A DNA stretch of 64,000 nt from Liquidambar formosana (GCA_039720395.1 CM077831.1:14872982-14936981), one strand, 5' to 3'; numbered from the stretch's first letter, positions 1 through 32,520 are shown. Translations and numbers: made by a program. Notes: generated by a model from the letters alone, not told the origin.

Positions 1-26
1 TGCAAAAATTCCTATGTTTGTCATTG

Positions 27-480
27 TCACAACTCACAAATTCCTTTAAAGCTAGCTGCCCTAAATCTGACATCATCAACAATGCATTTGCAAACATAAT
101 CTTCACTCCTATAGCAATTTTCCTGTATGCGAGCATTCCTTTCCCTCCAGACATTGTAAATTGTTGAGGTACAAGCAAGCTTCTTGATAACAGTACAAAA
201 TGATTTTCCTTTAAGAGACTGGCCCATAAAAATTCATTTTCCCAGGTGTGTGGGGTGTGATTGATACAGCACAAGGTAAGGATTTTACGCCATACTTGGG
301 AAGCGAATCTGCATGAGTAGAACAGGTGATTGCAGCTTTCATGGGGATGGCCACAGAGAACACAGGTGGTATTAGAAGTAATACCCCAGGCAAATAATTT
401 ATCCAGTGTTGAGATTCTGCCTTGAGAGTGAGCCATGCAATGAGGCTATGTTTCTGGATGGCTTTAGGATACCACATGAT
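27..480 (-). pseudogene. LINE reverse-transcriptase zinc-binding (zf-RVT) region, frameshifted fragment
   Basis: Read on the minus strand, 477-211 begins WYPKAIQKHSLIAWL, and a second frame (227-27) continues with VWRERNARIQ and VDDVRFRA. These are the two ends of the zinc-binding domain that follows reverse transcriptase in plant LINE-like non-LTR elements. The two halves are in different frames, so there is a frameshift near 211-227, and no reverse transcriptase core is present to the right. The left end may run off the window. It is a dead remnant upstream of the BSK exons, with no sign of function. The family call rests on motif resemblance only. Confidence 0.6.
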
Positions 481-1096
481 CTTATGCCAGTCAATTTCAT
501 GTGCTCTACTTCAAATTGCATTCCAGGCAGAGGAGATGGAGAAGAAACCAGTAGCTGATGGTGACCATAAGATAGAATCTGATCTAGATGGGATAGGGGG
601 TGATAGGAGCTGACTGGAGTACCATAAGATCAATGGTGACAGAGAGAGGCCAACACCAGTGCGAGTTGGAAATGATGGTGCTCACCTTAAACCATAAGAT
701 CAATGCCTTTATTTTCTCCTCATATTCAAGTCTTAAACCATGTTTGGCCGCTATACTAAATCTTAAATGTGGTTTCACCTTCTTTGGATGTTTCTCTCAC
801 ATTTATTATGCCCTACCTTTAGGTGGATCCATTATTATTCTTGCAGTGTGGTGCTTCCTATTTGCAATACGACTAGACTTTCTTTATATTTTTGGTTTAC
901 TATATTTTTCCTCTTCTTGCTTTCATTTTTTATCAGTTCCTTTGTGGGCACTGGGCAGTAAGACAGTTTGTCCTTCCTCTGTTTATGTAAGCCCAATTTT
1001 ATGCACATTGATGTCATGTATCTTGCTTAGGTCAGTCAGTTTAGAATCTTTGTGTTAATTGCTTATGTTTTTATTCTCTCAGGAAAAAGAAAAAAA
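481..1096. other. Unassigned stretch between LINE and Copia fragments
   Basis: AT-rich sequence with a 152-codon open frame (600-1058, + strand) of low-complexity, hydrophobic composition and no recognisable domain. I do not believe it is a gene. No match to the expected N-terminal BSK exon (ATP-binding lobe, KRFN-like motif) is visible here. Confidence 0.4.
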
Positions 1097-1099
1097 AAT

Positions 1100-1290
1100 T
1101 ATGGTAAGATCAAGAAATTTCTCTTTGTTGGGTACAGTAATGAAACAAAGGGATTGCTATATAAAATCCTAAAAATACATTCTCATGAATCATGATTAGT
1201 AGAGATGTGAATTTCAATGAAAAAGATGCTTGGACTTGGACTGAAATTGATCAACAGGTTCCAATTCACATTGAGGAAGAAAAAGTGTTG
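1100..1290 (+). pseudogene. Copia polyprotein fragment (integrase/RT junction)
   Basis: The translation gives KFLFVGYSNETKGLLY, then, after a one-base frame change near 1190, ISRDVNFNEKDAWTW. This is the conserved Copia segment just after the integrase core, usually of the form FVGYSxxxKGYxLY followed by xxSRDVxFxE. Only about 60 residues remain. It lies about 190 bp before the first visible BSK exon, so the upstream BSK intron has also received transposon DNA. Confidence 0.65.
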
Positions 1291-1481
1291 GAATTCAAAA
1301 ATGAAACCTGCCTTGTGTATATGGTGATTAGGAGATCAAAATTTCTTTATATTTTGTTGGGTTTAGTATACAATTGGTCCACCATTTCTGTCCATCCAAC
1401 TCACGACAACCTTGGAGATGTATCATAGTTTTTAGTTCATTTATGACCATAACTCTGACAATTTTTCTTATGCAATTTTAG

Positions 1482-22210
<20,729 letters not shown>

Positions 22211-23078
22211 AAAATAGGATGCAAATTTGAAACTCTCATGTTATTGCTCCTTTTTGTGAAGATAACCACCGGGTGTTGATTAAGAGGTCTCTACTACCTG
22301 GCAATTCATTTTCCATGACAAAACCATGAGAAACCAATTCTTTTCTTCTGTGAAAGCTATTGGGGTATATCATTGGTTTGAAACTTTTCAGACAAATAAT
22401 ATTTGGATAGAAGTAGGTTTTGGCCATTTTTTGCTGTGGGCATGTGGAAAGGGTTTTTTGAATTGATATTTTTTTCTTTTCCAGTTTTGATCAATTGTGC
22501 ATGAAAAGATTATGAACAGTAACAAATTGTTCACAAGCTTGTAATTGGTGTACAGAAACAATGTTTGTTTGTTTGTTTTGTTATTGCTGATGTGAAATCG
22601 GTGATTTAGACATCGGATTATTCTTTGTTTTCTTTGGCCACATCCTATTACAACTGCTCCTAAATTCTCCAGGGATGATGATTCTTTTGTTTTTTCCTTT
22701 TTTTTTTTTTTTTTTGTTTTTGTTTGGGGGTGGGGGGAGGGGGGTGGGTGGGAGGGGGCGGCATTTTGCTTGATGACTCCCATCTGTCGGTTCCTTAGCA
22801 CTGAATCTCAGTATGTTATGGCTATTCTTATGTGGTTGTAATATCTAATGCATTGTTTGATTGCCTAGAAGTCATAGCAAACAGCCACTCCAACCCCATC
22901 CATTTTCTGGGTTCAATTTTGTTCTTTCAGTCTTGTTTGCCATCAGATGACTAGATGGTAAAACATACAATCAGATGCTCTTATAATTCAACCACTATTT
23001 TAACTGTAGGGAGCGGTCCAACATGATTAGCACTCTTGAACTGTAAAGACGTTTGACGTGACCGCTGTGGCTGTAACA
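22211..23078 (+). other. BSK 3' flank / probable 3' UTR
   Basis: T-rich sequence following the stop codon. It contains a G-rich tract on the + strand at 22726-22762, right after a poly-T run. The polyadenylation point cannot be fixed by eye. Confidence 0.5.
22726..22762 (+). other. G-tract with G-quadruplex potential
   Basis: Runs of 5, 6, 6, 3, 3 and 5 G separated by single T or A bases, within the probable 3' UTR of BSK. Such spacing can form G-quadruplexes. It could equally be a simple-repeat expansion. Confidence 0.6.
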
Positions 23079-23945
23079 GTCACATGGAAGAATGGAGAGC
23101 GTGCAGTAACTCAAGCATTAATGAAGAAACAACAAAGTTTGGTCACATGGAAGAATGGTGAGGTGCAGTAACTCAAGTATTAATGAAGAAACAACAAAGT
23201 TTGATCATGAAGGCAAAAGCAGTACGGATGAGTCCGAGCTTAAGAGGACGGACACAGCTAAGTAATTGCTTAGAACGGTCTTGAAGGAAGGCGAAATGAG
23301 CAATATATTAGTAAGCACAACACTCAAGTTGGGCCAAGGGCACGGCATAATAGCATATCTTATGGATCTCAAGAGATCGGCAACAGGAAACATACCACCA
23401 CAGAGCGAGCCGTGCAAATCCCTTGCCATCCGAGCTTAGGAGTATAGTCCAAAACAACAGATGATTCTGAAACAACACGTATGAACGTGAATATCGATAA
23501 CCATAATGGTTGTAGGCAACATGATAGAACGTCCCACTATCACTTGTAACCATCCAGATACAGGACAAGTAGGCCCCAAAACCGCTTCTATGTGTCTTAA
23601 GGGTTGTCATCAGACAAGATTATCCAATTAAGAGTAGAGAAGAGAGAATTTCAGGAAAAATGACATATGTCTCATCCTAAAAACCCCTAAATCCTAATGA
23701 TGAGATATAAATAGGGTCATCAATGACCTGCAAAGGTATGCACATTCAACTCAAGAAACTATTTTTCTCGGGTTTTGGGTCTGTCTTGACTTGAGCATTG
23801 AGAACCTTTTGCAAGTCCTAACCCAACCCAGGCTAGAAGGAGACTGAGAGAACCTGAGGAAGATCGTGTTCTCCAGCTTGGCTTGACATCAACTCGAAGG
23901 AGAATTCCATTAAAATCCTATTGCCGGAATTTTCGCCCCACAGAT
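23079..23945 (+). repeat. Gypsy-like LTR relic with internal tandem duplication
   Basis: The text resembles a plant Gypsy LTR: ATATAAATAGGGTCATC (TATA box, near 23704-23720), a leader with TCTCGGGTTTTGGGTCTG, and an end region CCGGAATTTTCGCCCCACAG that could be a decayed LTR/primer-site junction. At 23079-23204 a 63-bp unit (TCACATGGAAGAATGG...) occurs twice in tandem. No partner LTR or internal domains were found. Confidence 0.45.
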
Positions 23946-24614
23946 ACTGATTTGTTTCCTTGATGTTGGCATAGTGGCATCCCTGTATATATATATATAT
24001 GGAGATTTCGTTTAGTGCTTCACGGTTCGCAAATTGCACAGGACCTTTTGGAGGGAAGCAAGCATTTCGGGAAAAGCCAATACTGCTTACCACCTTAGCA
24101 ATTATTATACAAAATCCAATAGTTGGGACTTGGGAGTGCTCCGAAGAGGCTTAATTTTGTGCGTAAAATTTTGGACGTCCATGTTAAACTTTTCTTTTTC
24201 CCCCTTTTTTTGGTAACAAAACCTTTCTAGCTGGTGGGCTTACTCTTCATCATCATAATAACAATAATAATAATAATAACGATAAAAGAACAATAAATAA
24301 ATAAATATTCAATAGTGGACCCCAACAAAAAGATCCTGACTCTTGGTTTTCAACTGCGTTAAAAAAGATAAGTCTAATTGAACAATCTTAACCATTCAAA
24401 TAAGTTGCTCAGAGTAAATAATGTACCTCCGAAAAACTAAGGAAAAGCAATATATACAAAAAAAAAAAAAAAAAAAATGTTAGTTAACGTTTAAGGGCCC
24501 AAACCAGGTTGTTTGTTCTTGTTTGTGCTTAGGTCTTTTGGTGTTGTTTCCTCATTTCTTTTGAATGAAGTTCTTATCTTTAAAACAAAAAAACAGAACA
24601 CATAAATGTGAATA
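23946..24614. other. Intergenic, simple repeats
   Basis: Contains (TA)n at 23984-24000, (AAT)n at about 24258-24308 and a poly-A at 24460-24478. No coding signal. The A7 run at 24587-24593 serves as the probable Pol III terminator for the tRNA gene. Confidence 0.5.
24587..24593 (-). terminator. Pol III T-run terminator of tRNA-Cys
   Basis: Seven A on the + strand (T7 on the sense strand), 21 nt beyond the mature 3' end. Runs of four or more T end Pol III transcription. Confidence 0.65.
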
Positions 24615-24686
24615 AGGGCCCAACCGGGTTCGAACCGGTGACCTCTTGATCTGCAGTCAAATGCTCTACCACTGAGCTATGGACCC
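24615..24686 (-). tRNA. trnC-GCA: tRNA-Cys (GCA)
   Basis: 72-nt tRNA on the minus strand, no intron. The acceptor stem GGGTCCA pairs with TGGGCCC (one U-G pair) and the discriminator base is U. The D-arm A box reads TAGCTCAGTGGT, the anticodon loop CTGCAGA gives anticodon GCA, and the T arm GGTTCGAACCC carries the B box. CCA is not encoded, as expected for a nuclear gene. A CAA motif (GCAACAAGGG) lies directly upstream, as is common for plant tRNA genes, and a T7 run follows. It appears intact and, apart from BSK, is the only convincing functional gene in the window. Confidence 0.95.
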
Positions 24687-25034
24687 TTGTTGCTGAGTCA
24701 TGGCTTATAATAATTGTACCTATTCCTTGTGCGTCCCCCATGGACTCCAACTGGCGGGCACGTAACAGTAACTGGTTTATAAGTTATGGGCCCTTTTGGT
24801 ATGCACCGACAATGGTCATGGTGATCCATCAACCATCCCTTCATGCAGATGTGATGCAAGAATGCAAGAATTGATGGTGCTTATGTAATGAAAAATTTGG
24901 ATGATTTGAGCCACCTGCTTATAGTTTCATGCGAGTTGTGAAAACTCTTTCCTAGTGGCAGATACATCCATGGCTCATCACCATTACTATCAATTCATTT
25001 AGCCCAGCGATCACATTGGTTGTTCGAAGCAGAG
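24687..25034. other. Intergenic gap
   Basis: Nothing recognised between the tRNA gene and the Stowaway element. Confidence 0.5.
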
Positions 25035-25036
25035 TA

Positions 25037-25319
25037 CTCCCTTTTTCCTTTTTCTTACCTCTTCTATCCCAATTTGTTTTTCTCATTTTGATCAATTACA
25101 AATATTTGGGTGATGCATTTAAAGTACTGTTATAACATTTAATTTATTTAACTTTCTAAGTTTACCCTTCATAATAGAATAAGAAAAATATTAGCTTCGG
25201 GAAAGGAAGGGTATTTTTGAGAAAAAATTATTAGTTGTTTTGACTTTTGAAAATAGGCAAAAAAAAATTTGGAACATCCCAAAATGAAAAATATGGCAAA
25301 AGCATTAGGACGGAGGGAG
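25037..25319. mobile_element. Stowaway-like MITE (Tc1/Mariner), 283 bp
   Basis: The ends CTCCCTTTTTCC and GGACGGAGGGAG carry the classic CTCCCTCCGTCC-type Stowaway inverted repeat (left copy degraded), flanked by TA target duplications at 25035-25036 and 25320-25321. AT-rich interior, no coding capacity. Confidence 0.8.
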
Positions 25320-25321
25320 TA

Positions 25322-25889
25322 TTTTTTCCCCCCCTTCTTTTTGTAGATAACTTGTGGTATCCTGAGCCTATGCTCATTGGGGTTTTGGCCTTGAAACCTT
25401 GGTCATTAAGTAAAAAGGGGCAAGAATCAATCCTAGGACCTCCGGTTTATGAGCCGTGATCTTTCATCATCCAAGCTACCTTTGTGGGTGAAGGAGAGAT
25501 TTTTTTTACTCAACATTTATTCTTAGTCATGGTGGCAATTACATGTAGCATATCAATTGATGGTGTAGGAATTAAAATGGAGTAGAGCTAGTTTTGCCCA
25601 TTTGAGAAGGAAAATTCCATTGATCCCAATTTCTTTTCACAATTTTTTTTTTCTAATAATGTGGCTATTGATGTGTCAAACATTTCAAAGACACCCCCCC
25701 AAACAAAAAAAAAAAAAAAAAAAAAAATTCATTAAAGAACATGCTATTATCGAGGTAAGGGTAAAATCTCGATAATTGATTTAATAAACTTAAAGAACAT
25801 GCAATCATTAAAGAACATGGTATTATCTGCTCCACCATAGGACAGTAAACTCTCAGTAAGGCATAAAATCATGAATTTAATAAACTTAA
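25322..25889. other. Intergenic, AT-rich
   Basis: Contains a poly-A of more than 20 bases near 25705-25727, followed by a short near-duplicate (ATTAAAGAACATG at about 25731 and 25805). No gene seen. Confidence 0.5.
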
Positions 25890-26465
25890 AATGCAATTAT
25901 CCTTAGGATGAAGGTCTTGAGAATGAGAGGAGGAGACAAGACGAGAGAAAAAGCGTGGTTAATGCTATTGTAACAAAGTTGAAACTATAGACTTTAGCTA
26001 GCGCAGGGAACTAATTGTGACGAGATTTTCTTTATTGTTCCAATAAATCGAGGTAGGCTAACTCTGTTTCTATAAATTGGAGCCTTAGTTTTAGGAGGGA
26101 GAAATGCAGTTTTAGGAAGCAGAAATGCAGTGAAGAGTTAAAGATGAAAGCTCTTAATTTTGTTTTAGCTCTTGTGGTAAGTTCTTTATTTATTTATTTT
26201 TTTTTTTTGCAGTAAAAGAGTATATTTTTATTTTATTTTGTTCTTTTCCTTTTAATTTTGGCCTCGCGTTTGTGGGGTCGAATAACTCACGTTTTTTTCT
26301 TATGTGTCATTGAATGACTCCTAAATAGAATGAAAGTAAGTTGAATATTTTACATAATAGTGTAAATAAGGTTAGAGAACAAATGGCAGCCTAAATTAGT
26401 TTAAGGTTCATACTGAAGTAGTAAGGCAAGGACTCACCGAATTTGATAGCAGCGTTACTATTCTA
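25890..26465 (+). repeat. Dispersed repeat R1, copy A
   Basis: Shares long stretches with copies at 31861-36480 and 60110-61150: AACTATAGACTTTAGCTAGC, CTATAAATTGGAGCC (TATA-like, 26070-26084), CTCTTGTGGTAAGTTC, TTTTGCAGTAAAAGAG, GGCCTCGCGTTTGTGGGGTC and AAGGCAAGGACTCACC. No protein coding is evident. It could be an unrecognised LTR or a mobile promoter-leader segment. Confidence 0.65.
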
Positions 26466-28271
26466 ACCCCTTTTGCTACATCTACACCCCTATCCTCCAA
26501 TCTTTCCCTCTCAGTACATATTTGGAGTATTTAGAATATGACATGCCTGGTGTGGATGGTGGTATGTAGCCAACAAGGGTATTGAAATTTGTACGCAACT
26601 CCTTATTCATGGAAACAAGTGTGTGCTATGCACAATAAAGGTTTAATAAAAAAAAAAAAAAAAAAAAAAAAGACATACAAAGAATAAGAGTTCTTCTATA
26701 TGGGACTACTCTATAGACCTATTATATTGGCCTAATGATGTGGCCACCTTTTATTGTTGTCTTCTTTAAATTTAAATACGATAAAAGGAATTGAAATCCC
26801 CAAAATCCCCCAAAATCTAGTCGAGAATCACTGAAAAACCCATGTTCCGTTTTTGAGCATGGGAATCCCGAACCAACGAGATTGAAACTTCCTCCTCAAA
26901 CTAGTTACTCTCCTTTTGAAAGAGACCATTTGGACCTTGCAAATCGGACCACTCTCCTCATCGAGTGTCGGAGAGGTGAGCCGACATCCTATTAAGTTAC
27001 AAAGGAAAATCGAGGGGCATTTGTTGGTTGTTTGCCGGCAATCTAGCATCAATGTTAAGTTATCAAGTGATGATCTGCAATGGGTTGAAGAACATGTCAG
27101 ATTTGTACCCATTTTTAGGGTTAGATCGTTTTGTGATGAACGGCAAAAACCCCTATGTCAATAATCTTGTTTTAAAAATGATGTGATTTAAAAATCTTTG
27201 TAGTAATTTGGTTTAACACTGTCAAAGTATTTGTTATTGAGTTGATTTGTGGTGTATTTTGCAAAATTCATTCATACTCATAGTAAAGAAGGGGCTTTTC
27301 TTGTGTGGGTATTTTCACCGGTAAAACTTTGTATTATCAATAAAAAATATGGATAGTTGTTCAAAAATATCGACTTATTAAGTTGTCAAATTATAAAAGA
27401 TTGTATCACAACGGGGTTGATTGAACTAGTCCTCTATTATATGCAAATCCTACTAGGATTGTCAAAGCCTTACCATCTATTTAGTTATTAAGTGATTTGA
27501 TAAAATTGTATGAAAATCGATCTTAAGTCTGACTGTGCATGAACTCTCTGATTGATATGATTAAGTAGCCGATAAAATATCTCAATGTCAAAATTATTAA
27601 GAATGAATTATTGATCATACAGAGTTTTAATGAGTTGATTTTTGTGTACAATTCATTTGTGAAGTGAGAGCTGTTTATATATAGTTATTAAAAGATATAA
27701 TTCGTTATGCATTGAGTGATTTATTAATTTATAAATTTGTGTATTTTTTTTTTTCTAATTTATCTTGTTATCAAGTGATATAATTCATTTGTGATTAAGA
27801 GACATAATTCTTATGTGCAATTAGTGATTATTAAGTTATATAGTTGTATATTTTTTTCTCAATTTTATTTGGTTATCAAGTCACAAAAATTCATTTGTGA
27901 GGTAAGGGGCCGTGTATATAAATAGTTATTAAGAGATATAATTCAGTGTTAACGAGTTAACAAGCTATTAAGTGTTGTATTTGTGTATTTTTGTCAAGTT
28001 TATCAAGTTATCAAGTGAATACGTACAATAGCAAAGTTATGAAGTTATAGCTAATTTTCTTTATTCATGAAGGTTAATCGGGCAGGACTGATTATGATAT
28101 AATGCCTTAAACGGTTGGTTAGGGGAGAATGTGATAGAGCTATTAGTATAAAAAGTAACGTTTGAATTTCAGCAAAATGTGGAATGAATTATGCTATTAA
28201 ATCATATCCCTACAAACGCGAGATTGTGGGTATAACTGATTATGATATAATACCTTAAATGATTATAGGTC
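26466..28271. other. AT-rich intergenic region with degenerate repeats
   Basis: Has a 24-base poly-A near 26648. From about 27600 to 28020, variants of TTATCAAGTGATATAATTCA and AGTTATTAAGAGATATAATT recur several times, a degenerate tandem array of AT-rich units. Open frames at 26828-27164 have no recognised domain. Confidence 0.45.
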
Positions 28272-28891
28272 AATTTATTAGGCCAATCGAGACTGCTAAT
28301 GCAGACCGAGATATCGATCAAAGGCCTCCAAAATGCCAACCCCCGCCTGAGTTAATGTTTAAGCTAAACTTTGATGGAGTGTGGATTAAATCTGATGGCA
28401 TGGGGGGTGCAGGCATTGTAATTAGAGATTCGAATTGCATGTTCATTGCAGGAATGGCAAAAAAATTAAAATATGTGAGGAGTGTACAGATGGTCGAAGC
28501 ATTAGCTATGCGGTAAGGTATTCGTTTTACTATAGAGATGGGTATTAAAGGGCTGTTGGTTGAAGGAGATACCAAAGGGGTAATCAAATGCATGTCTGGG
28601 AGGAAGGAAATGGTGGAGGAAATTGCAATTATCTGTGGTGACACCCAACTCTTGACAGACGAAGCTAAAGTAGAAGTTTTTTGTTATACTCCGAGAGAAC
28701 ACAATTGTGCTGCTGATGCAATGGTAAAGCATGCACTTAGGGTGGATGACTTTGAGGTTTGGTTAGACGATCCCCCTGTTTGGCTTTCCCCCGTCCTTGA
28801 GGCGGATATGCCTATTATTATGTAATGCGTTTCTTCTCAATAAATGCTTTCTATCGTTTGAAAAAAAAAAAGAAAAATTTATTAGGCCAAT
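28272..28891 (+). mobile_element. 5'-truncated LINE insertion with 16-bp target duplication
   Basis: A 588-bp insert (28288-28875) lies between two perfect copies of AATTTATTAGGCCAAT (28272-28287 and 28876-28891). It ends in a polyadenylation signal (CAATAAATGC at about 28839) and an A-rich tail. That is the mark of LINE target-primed insertion, here keeping only the 3' end with the RNase H domain. Confidence 0.88.
28290..28824 (+). pseudogene. LINE RNase H domain (RVT_3 type), one nonsense codon
   Basis: One frame reads FKLNFDGVWIKSDGMGGAGI, then MVEALAMR, a TAA stop at 28514-28516, GIRFTIEMGIKGLLVEGDTK and REHNCAADAMVKHAL, ending in DMPIIM and a stop. The four acidic RNase H residues (D of NFDG, E of VEAL, D of EGD, D of AAD) are all present. 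The stop sits where relatives have Glu (AMREG), so one G-to-T change explains the break. There is no 5' part, so there was never a start codon at this site. Confidence 0.85.
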
Positions 28892-30739
28892 AGGTTAGGC
28901 ACCTCTATCATTTTGCAAAGAGTAATTAAAAATGACTTTAAATTATAATTATAATATAAAAAAAGATATTGAAAGAAGGATGGTGATACCCAGGACAAGA
29001 GGTACCCAGGACAAATTGGATGCTGACTAACGTGTTGGTTTTCTATTTGTTGATACAAAAAAAAATAGCCCTTAAAGAATCTCATGCATCCATACCAAAA
29101 AGGCTAAAAACCGACTTTCCAATTTGTATTTGAATACCTAACTGAAAATCACGCTCAAAATAAAAAAGCAAGAATCGCGCTCATTTTCCTAAAAAAACAA
29201 TCTTTATTTTGAAAATTCAAATAAAAACCATAAAAGGAAAGAAGAAAGAAGTTCAAAGAAAAATGAAGATAAAATCGGAAAAATTAAAAATCAAGATAAA
29301 CTCGTTAAACATATTAGATGCCAAAAAAAAAAAAAAAAAAATCAAGATAAAAAAATTAGATCCAACCAATAGGATGAAATTTTTTGAAAAAGAATTACAT
29401 AGAAATTATCTAGATAATTAGGATAATTTCGAGATAATTTTTCTTAAAAACACAATAAATATCTTGATCCAAATGACACAACTAGTAGCCAAAAAAAAAA
29501 TTATGAAGAAGAACTAAGCAAATCGACTATTAGATCCCATCAAGAATGAGGTGAACCACTGTAGAAATCACACCCATCGAGCTCCTCGAACAACAGGAAG
29601 TCATGGTTGAAGTCACACTGCACAAATTGCACCCCCAACCTTCATACTCTAAGATCTGGAATGTATGAATACATTTGAGGATGAGAAAGAGAGAGTTGCA
29701 ATCGCTAGAGCTTTAATGGTACTGGTATTTGTGGGTATTTGATAGTGAGTCCCTTTATTGCATGTGTTGTGGTGGGTAGAAAGGAAATGGGGAGTGACAG
29801 ATTGGTAGAAGAAGGGGATAGGTTTTATCTTGTGAAAAGAGAGAGAGAGAGAGGGGGGGTTCATACAAGAGATGAAAAGAAAGAGAGGGATTCGTATAAG
29901 GAGATAAGGGGCCGGGGGGGGGGGGGAGGGGGATATTATCTTATGAAGAGAGAGCTAGAGAAGGGTTCATACAAGGAGATAAGGGGGGAGAGATTTTTGT
30001 AGGTGGGATTGTGGGTGTTTTAAGTTGAGAGGTAATTTTGTATTTTGGCATTTTCGGTCTAGGAATTGGTCTCATGGGCTCGTCCCAACAATTATTATCC
30101 TTGAAAGAATAATAACATTTAAAATTAGTTTTGAATTTCAAATAGAAAATAAATTTACTATTAATTTAAGAATTTTTTATTTTTGATAATTAAAAAGTTG
30201 CTTCAACAAATTCTGAGTGTTTCTCTATGATTGTAGGGAGTAATAATTTATCTTACAAAAAGAAATGACTATTTTTTTTTTTCTATTATCAATTATACTA
30301 TAAAATTCAAATTCAACATGCACGTAATTTATATATAAACATATTTGTAATATATTAGAATTTAATACATTAGATAGGGGAGAGAATTACTGTAACATGT
30401 AATACGGAGTATTAAACAAAGGAAATTTTTATTTCAAAAAATTTGAAAGAAACAAATAAGTAGGTATTCTATAGCCATTACTTCTCTTGTTATTTATCTC
30501 CTTCACATGTGAGATACATTTTTAAATTATAGTTGTATTTGGTGTGAGTAATGCTATCCATTCATTTTCATTAAAAATAATAGGTATTCAAATATTATTT
30601 TTTTCCACTCTTAATAATTAAATAAATAATTGAAGATTACTATGAAAAAAATGTGAAAAATCCAAGAGGCTAGACCATTAAATAGTCTATATTTTTTTTC
30701 ATGCATTCTCCGGTGTAAATAAATGAATATAATTGAAAA

Positions 30740-30791
<52 letters not shown>

Positions 30792-31860
30792 GAGAGAGAT
30801 TGATCTAACTATGTTGAATTGAATTGTTGTACAAATAAATAAATTGTTGGTGCTTGATATTGCCTTTTCCCTCTTTCTAGTCATGTCATTCTCCCTCTCA
30901 ACTTGATGATTGCCTTATGAACTCTAGCTTGGTTTCCGGGTACCAAATTTAATGATTTGTTTCCATCTTCTTTATGTCATTGGGGTTTTCTATTTTTCCT
31001 TATTGAGGGCTCAATCTTGAGGATTTTGTGAGAACTTAGGATATCTAGAGTGAAAATCTTCCATTGGAAGATGGATTCTCAAAGGAGACATAAAGTTTCA
31101 AAGCATGAAGATAGGAAACAATTTAAAGTAAATAAAGGATAACTGTGAGAGAATTACATAGGATTGGTCTCTTTAAATATAACTACTCATGAAGAATGAC
31201 TCCGTGTCCTTAATGGGTTTTCTATTTAAATTAAATAAAGGATAACTAGGGGGTTTTCTAATTTTTTTTTTCTTTCCATCCTTATATCCATATAGTATAT
31301 GGAATTAGTTTATTAAAATAATTAAATAGGTTTTTTATCTTGCTTTGAAATGTCATTAGTATACCTTTGGAGGTGTGTATTAATTATGGAAATGGCAAAT
31401 GCTAAGGATTGAATTCATTTAGCTGCTATTTTTAATGGTGTCTTCATTGTTCAAAAGTGGCAATATTGTAATAATGCTTGTACACTTGGCAGTCAATAAG
31501 AGTTTTTGATCATGTTGAATTAAGAAGTTGCATGGGATCCAAAGATAGACAAGGAGGTTAAGAAGAGTTAGGAGCGTAAGTCTCTTAGTTGGGTTAGTGA
31601 GAATGCAATGAATTGCAGTATGGCTGCTCTAGTCAACCATTAAGAGGTCTTAATGGTGGTGGGTGTGGCGGTGTGGGTGAAGAGGTCTTATGTAGTGAAT
31701 CTAGTGTAGATATCTAAAAAAAAGATTTCAGATTTTGTTCCTTTTTCTTTTCTTTTCTTTTTTCTTTTTTTTTTTTCCGTAAAAAGATAAATCTACTTAC
31801 CTAGAAACTCACTATATACCTCTACATTTAGAAATACTACTACTACTATAGACCTATAGT
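28892..31860. other. AT-rich intergenic region with purine tracts
   Basis: Contains poly-A at about 29323-29341, GA-rich stretches at 29680-30000 with a 13-G run near 29914, and a (GA)n microsatellite at about 30747-30800. No convincing gene; the several 60-90-codon open frames are in low-complexity sequence. Confidence 0.5.
30747..30800 (+). repeat. (TG)n(AG)n microsatellite
   Basis: A short GT run followed by about 25 AG units with one GG interruption. Confidence 0.9.
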
Positions 31861-32090
31861 TATAGTTGTAAGATTACAAGCAAAAAAATAAAAGAGGAAA
31901 AAAATGAGAGATAAATCTATTTAGCATCCTAAATACATTCTTTTTTATGAGAAATTATCTAGTTAGGATGAGTTATAGTTGTAAGATTACAAGCAAAAAA
32001 ATAAAAGAGGAAGAAAATGAGATAAATCTATTTAGCATCCTAAATACATTCTTTTTATGAGAAATTATCTAGTTAGCATCCTAACTAGAT
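31861..32090 (+). repeat. Tandem duplication, 113-bp period
   Basis: The block starting TATAGTTGTAAGATTACAAG occurs at 31861 and again at 31974, each with ATTTAGCATCCTAAATACAT. A third copy lies at about 38329-38460. It forms the left edge of R1 copy B. Confidence 0.75.
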
Positions 32091-32520
32091 AATTCAAATC
32101 TAGTCAAGGAGTGAATAATTAAGTATGGTACTTATTGATTTAGTGGGAGGTTCAATGACTTTAAAACTATCTTCCTTCTTGAAGAGAATGTAATTAATAA
32201 TAATTCTACGAACATTGTAATAATGATTGTTGACTTGCATTTGATAGATGGATTTGGTGGGACCAAGAATATTAAAGTGGTGTTCCCCCCATAAATCGTG
32301 GTAAGTTAACTCAGTTCTATAAATTGGAGCCTCAATTTTAGAAGGGAGAAACACAGTTAAGAGTTAAAGAAGAAAGCTATTAATTTTGTTCTAGCTCTTG
32401 TGGTAAGTTCATTGTCCCATTTCCCTTTTCTTTTTTATTTTTTCTTTTTTTTTTTTTTTTTTTGCAGTAAAAGAGTATCTCTTTCTTTTTTTATTTTTTC
32501 CCTTTTCATTCTGGCCTCGC

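Noticed and set aside
600..1058. 152-codon open frame on the + strand as a gene or BSK exon
   Set aside because: Composition is low-complexity and hydrophobic, with no domain and no match to the BSK N-terminus. It is flanked by transposon fragments.
22388..22801. 137-codon minus-strand open frame behind BSK
   Set aside because: It is antisense to poly-T and G-tract low-complexity sequence in the probable 3' UTR.
23205..23610. Two minus-strand open frames as a small gene
   Set aside because: They overlap an LTR-like relic and have no domain or ordinary gene context.
28259..28271. ATG at 28259 as start of the RNase H protein
   Set aside because: It lies outside the LINE insertion, which begins at 28288 after the target duplication. 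The upstream in-frame codons are fortuitous.
29649..30141. Open frames in GA-rich sequence near 29.7-30.1 kb
   Set aside because: They consist of simple-repeat translations (ERERE, GGGGG); no gene evidence.
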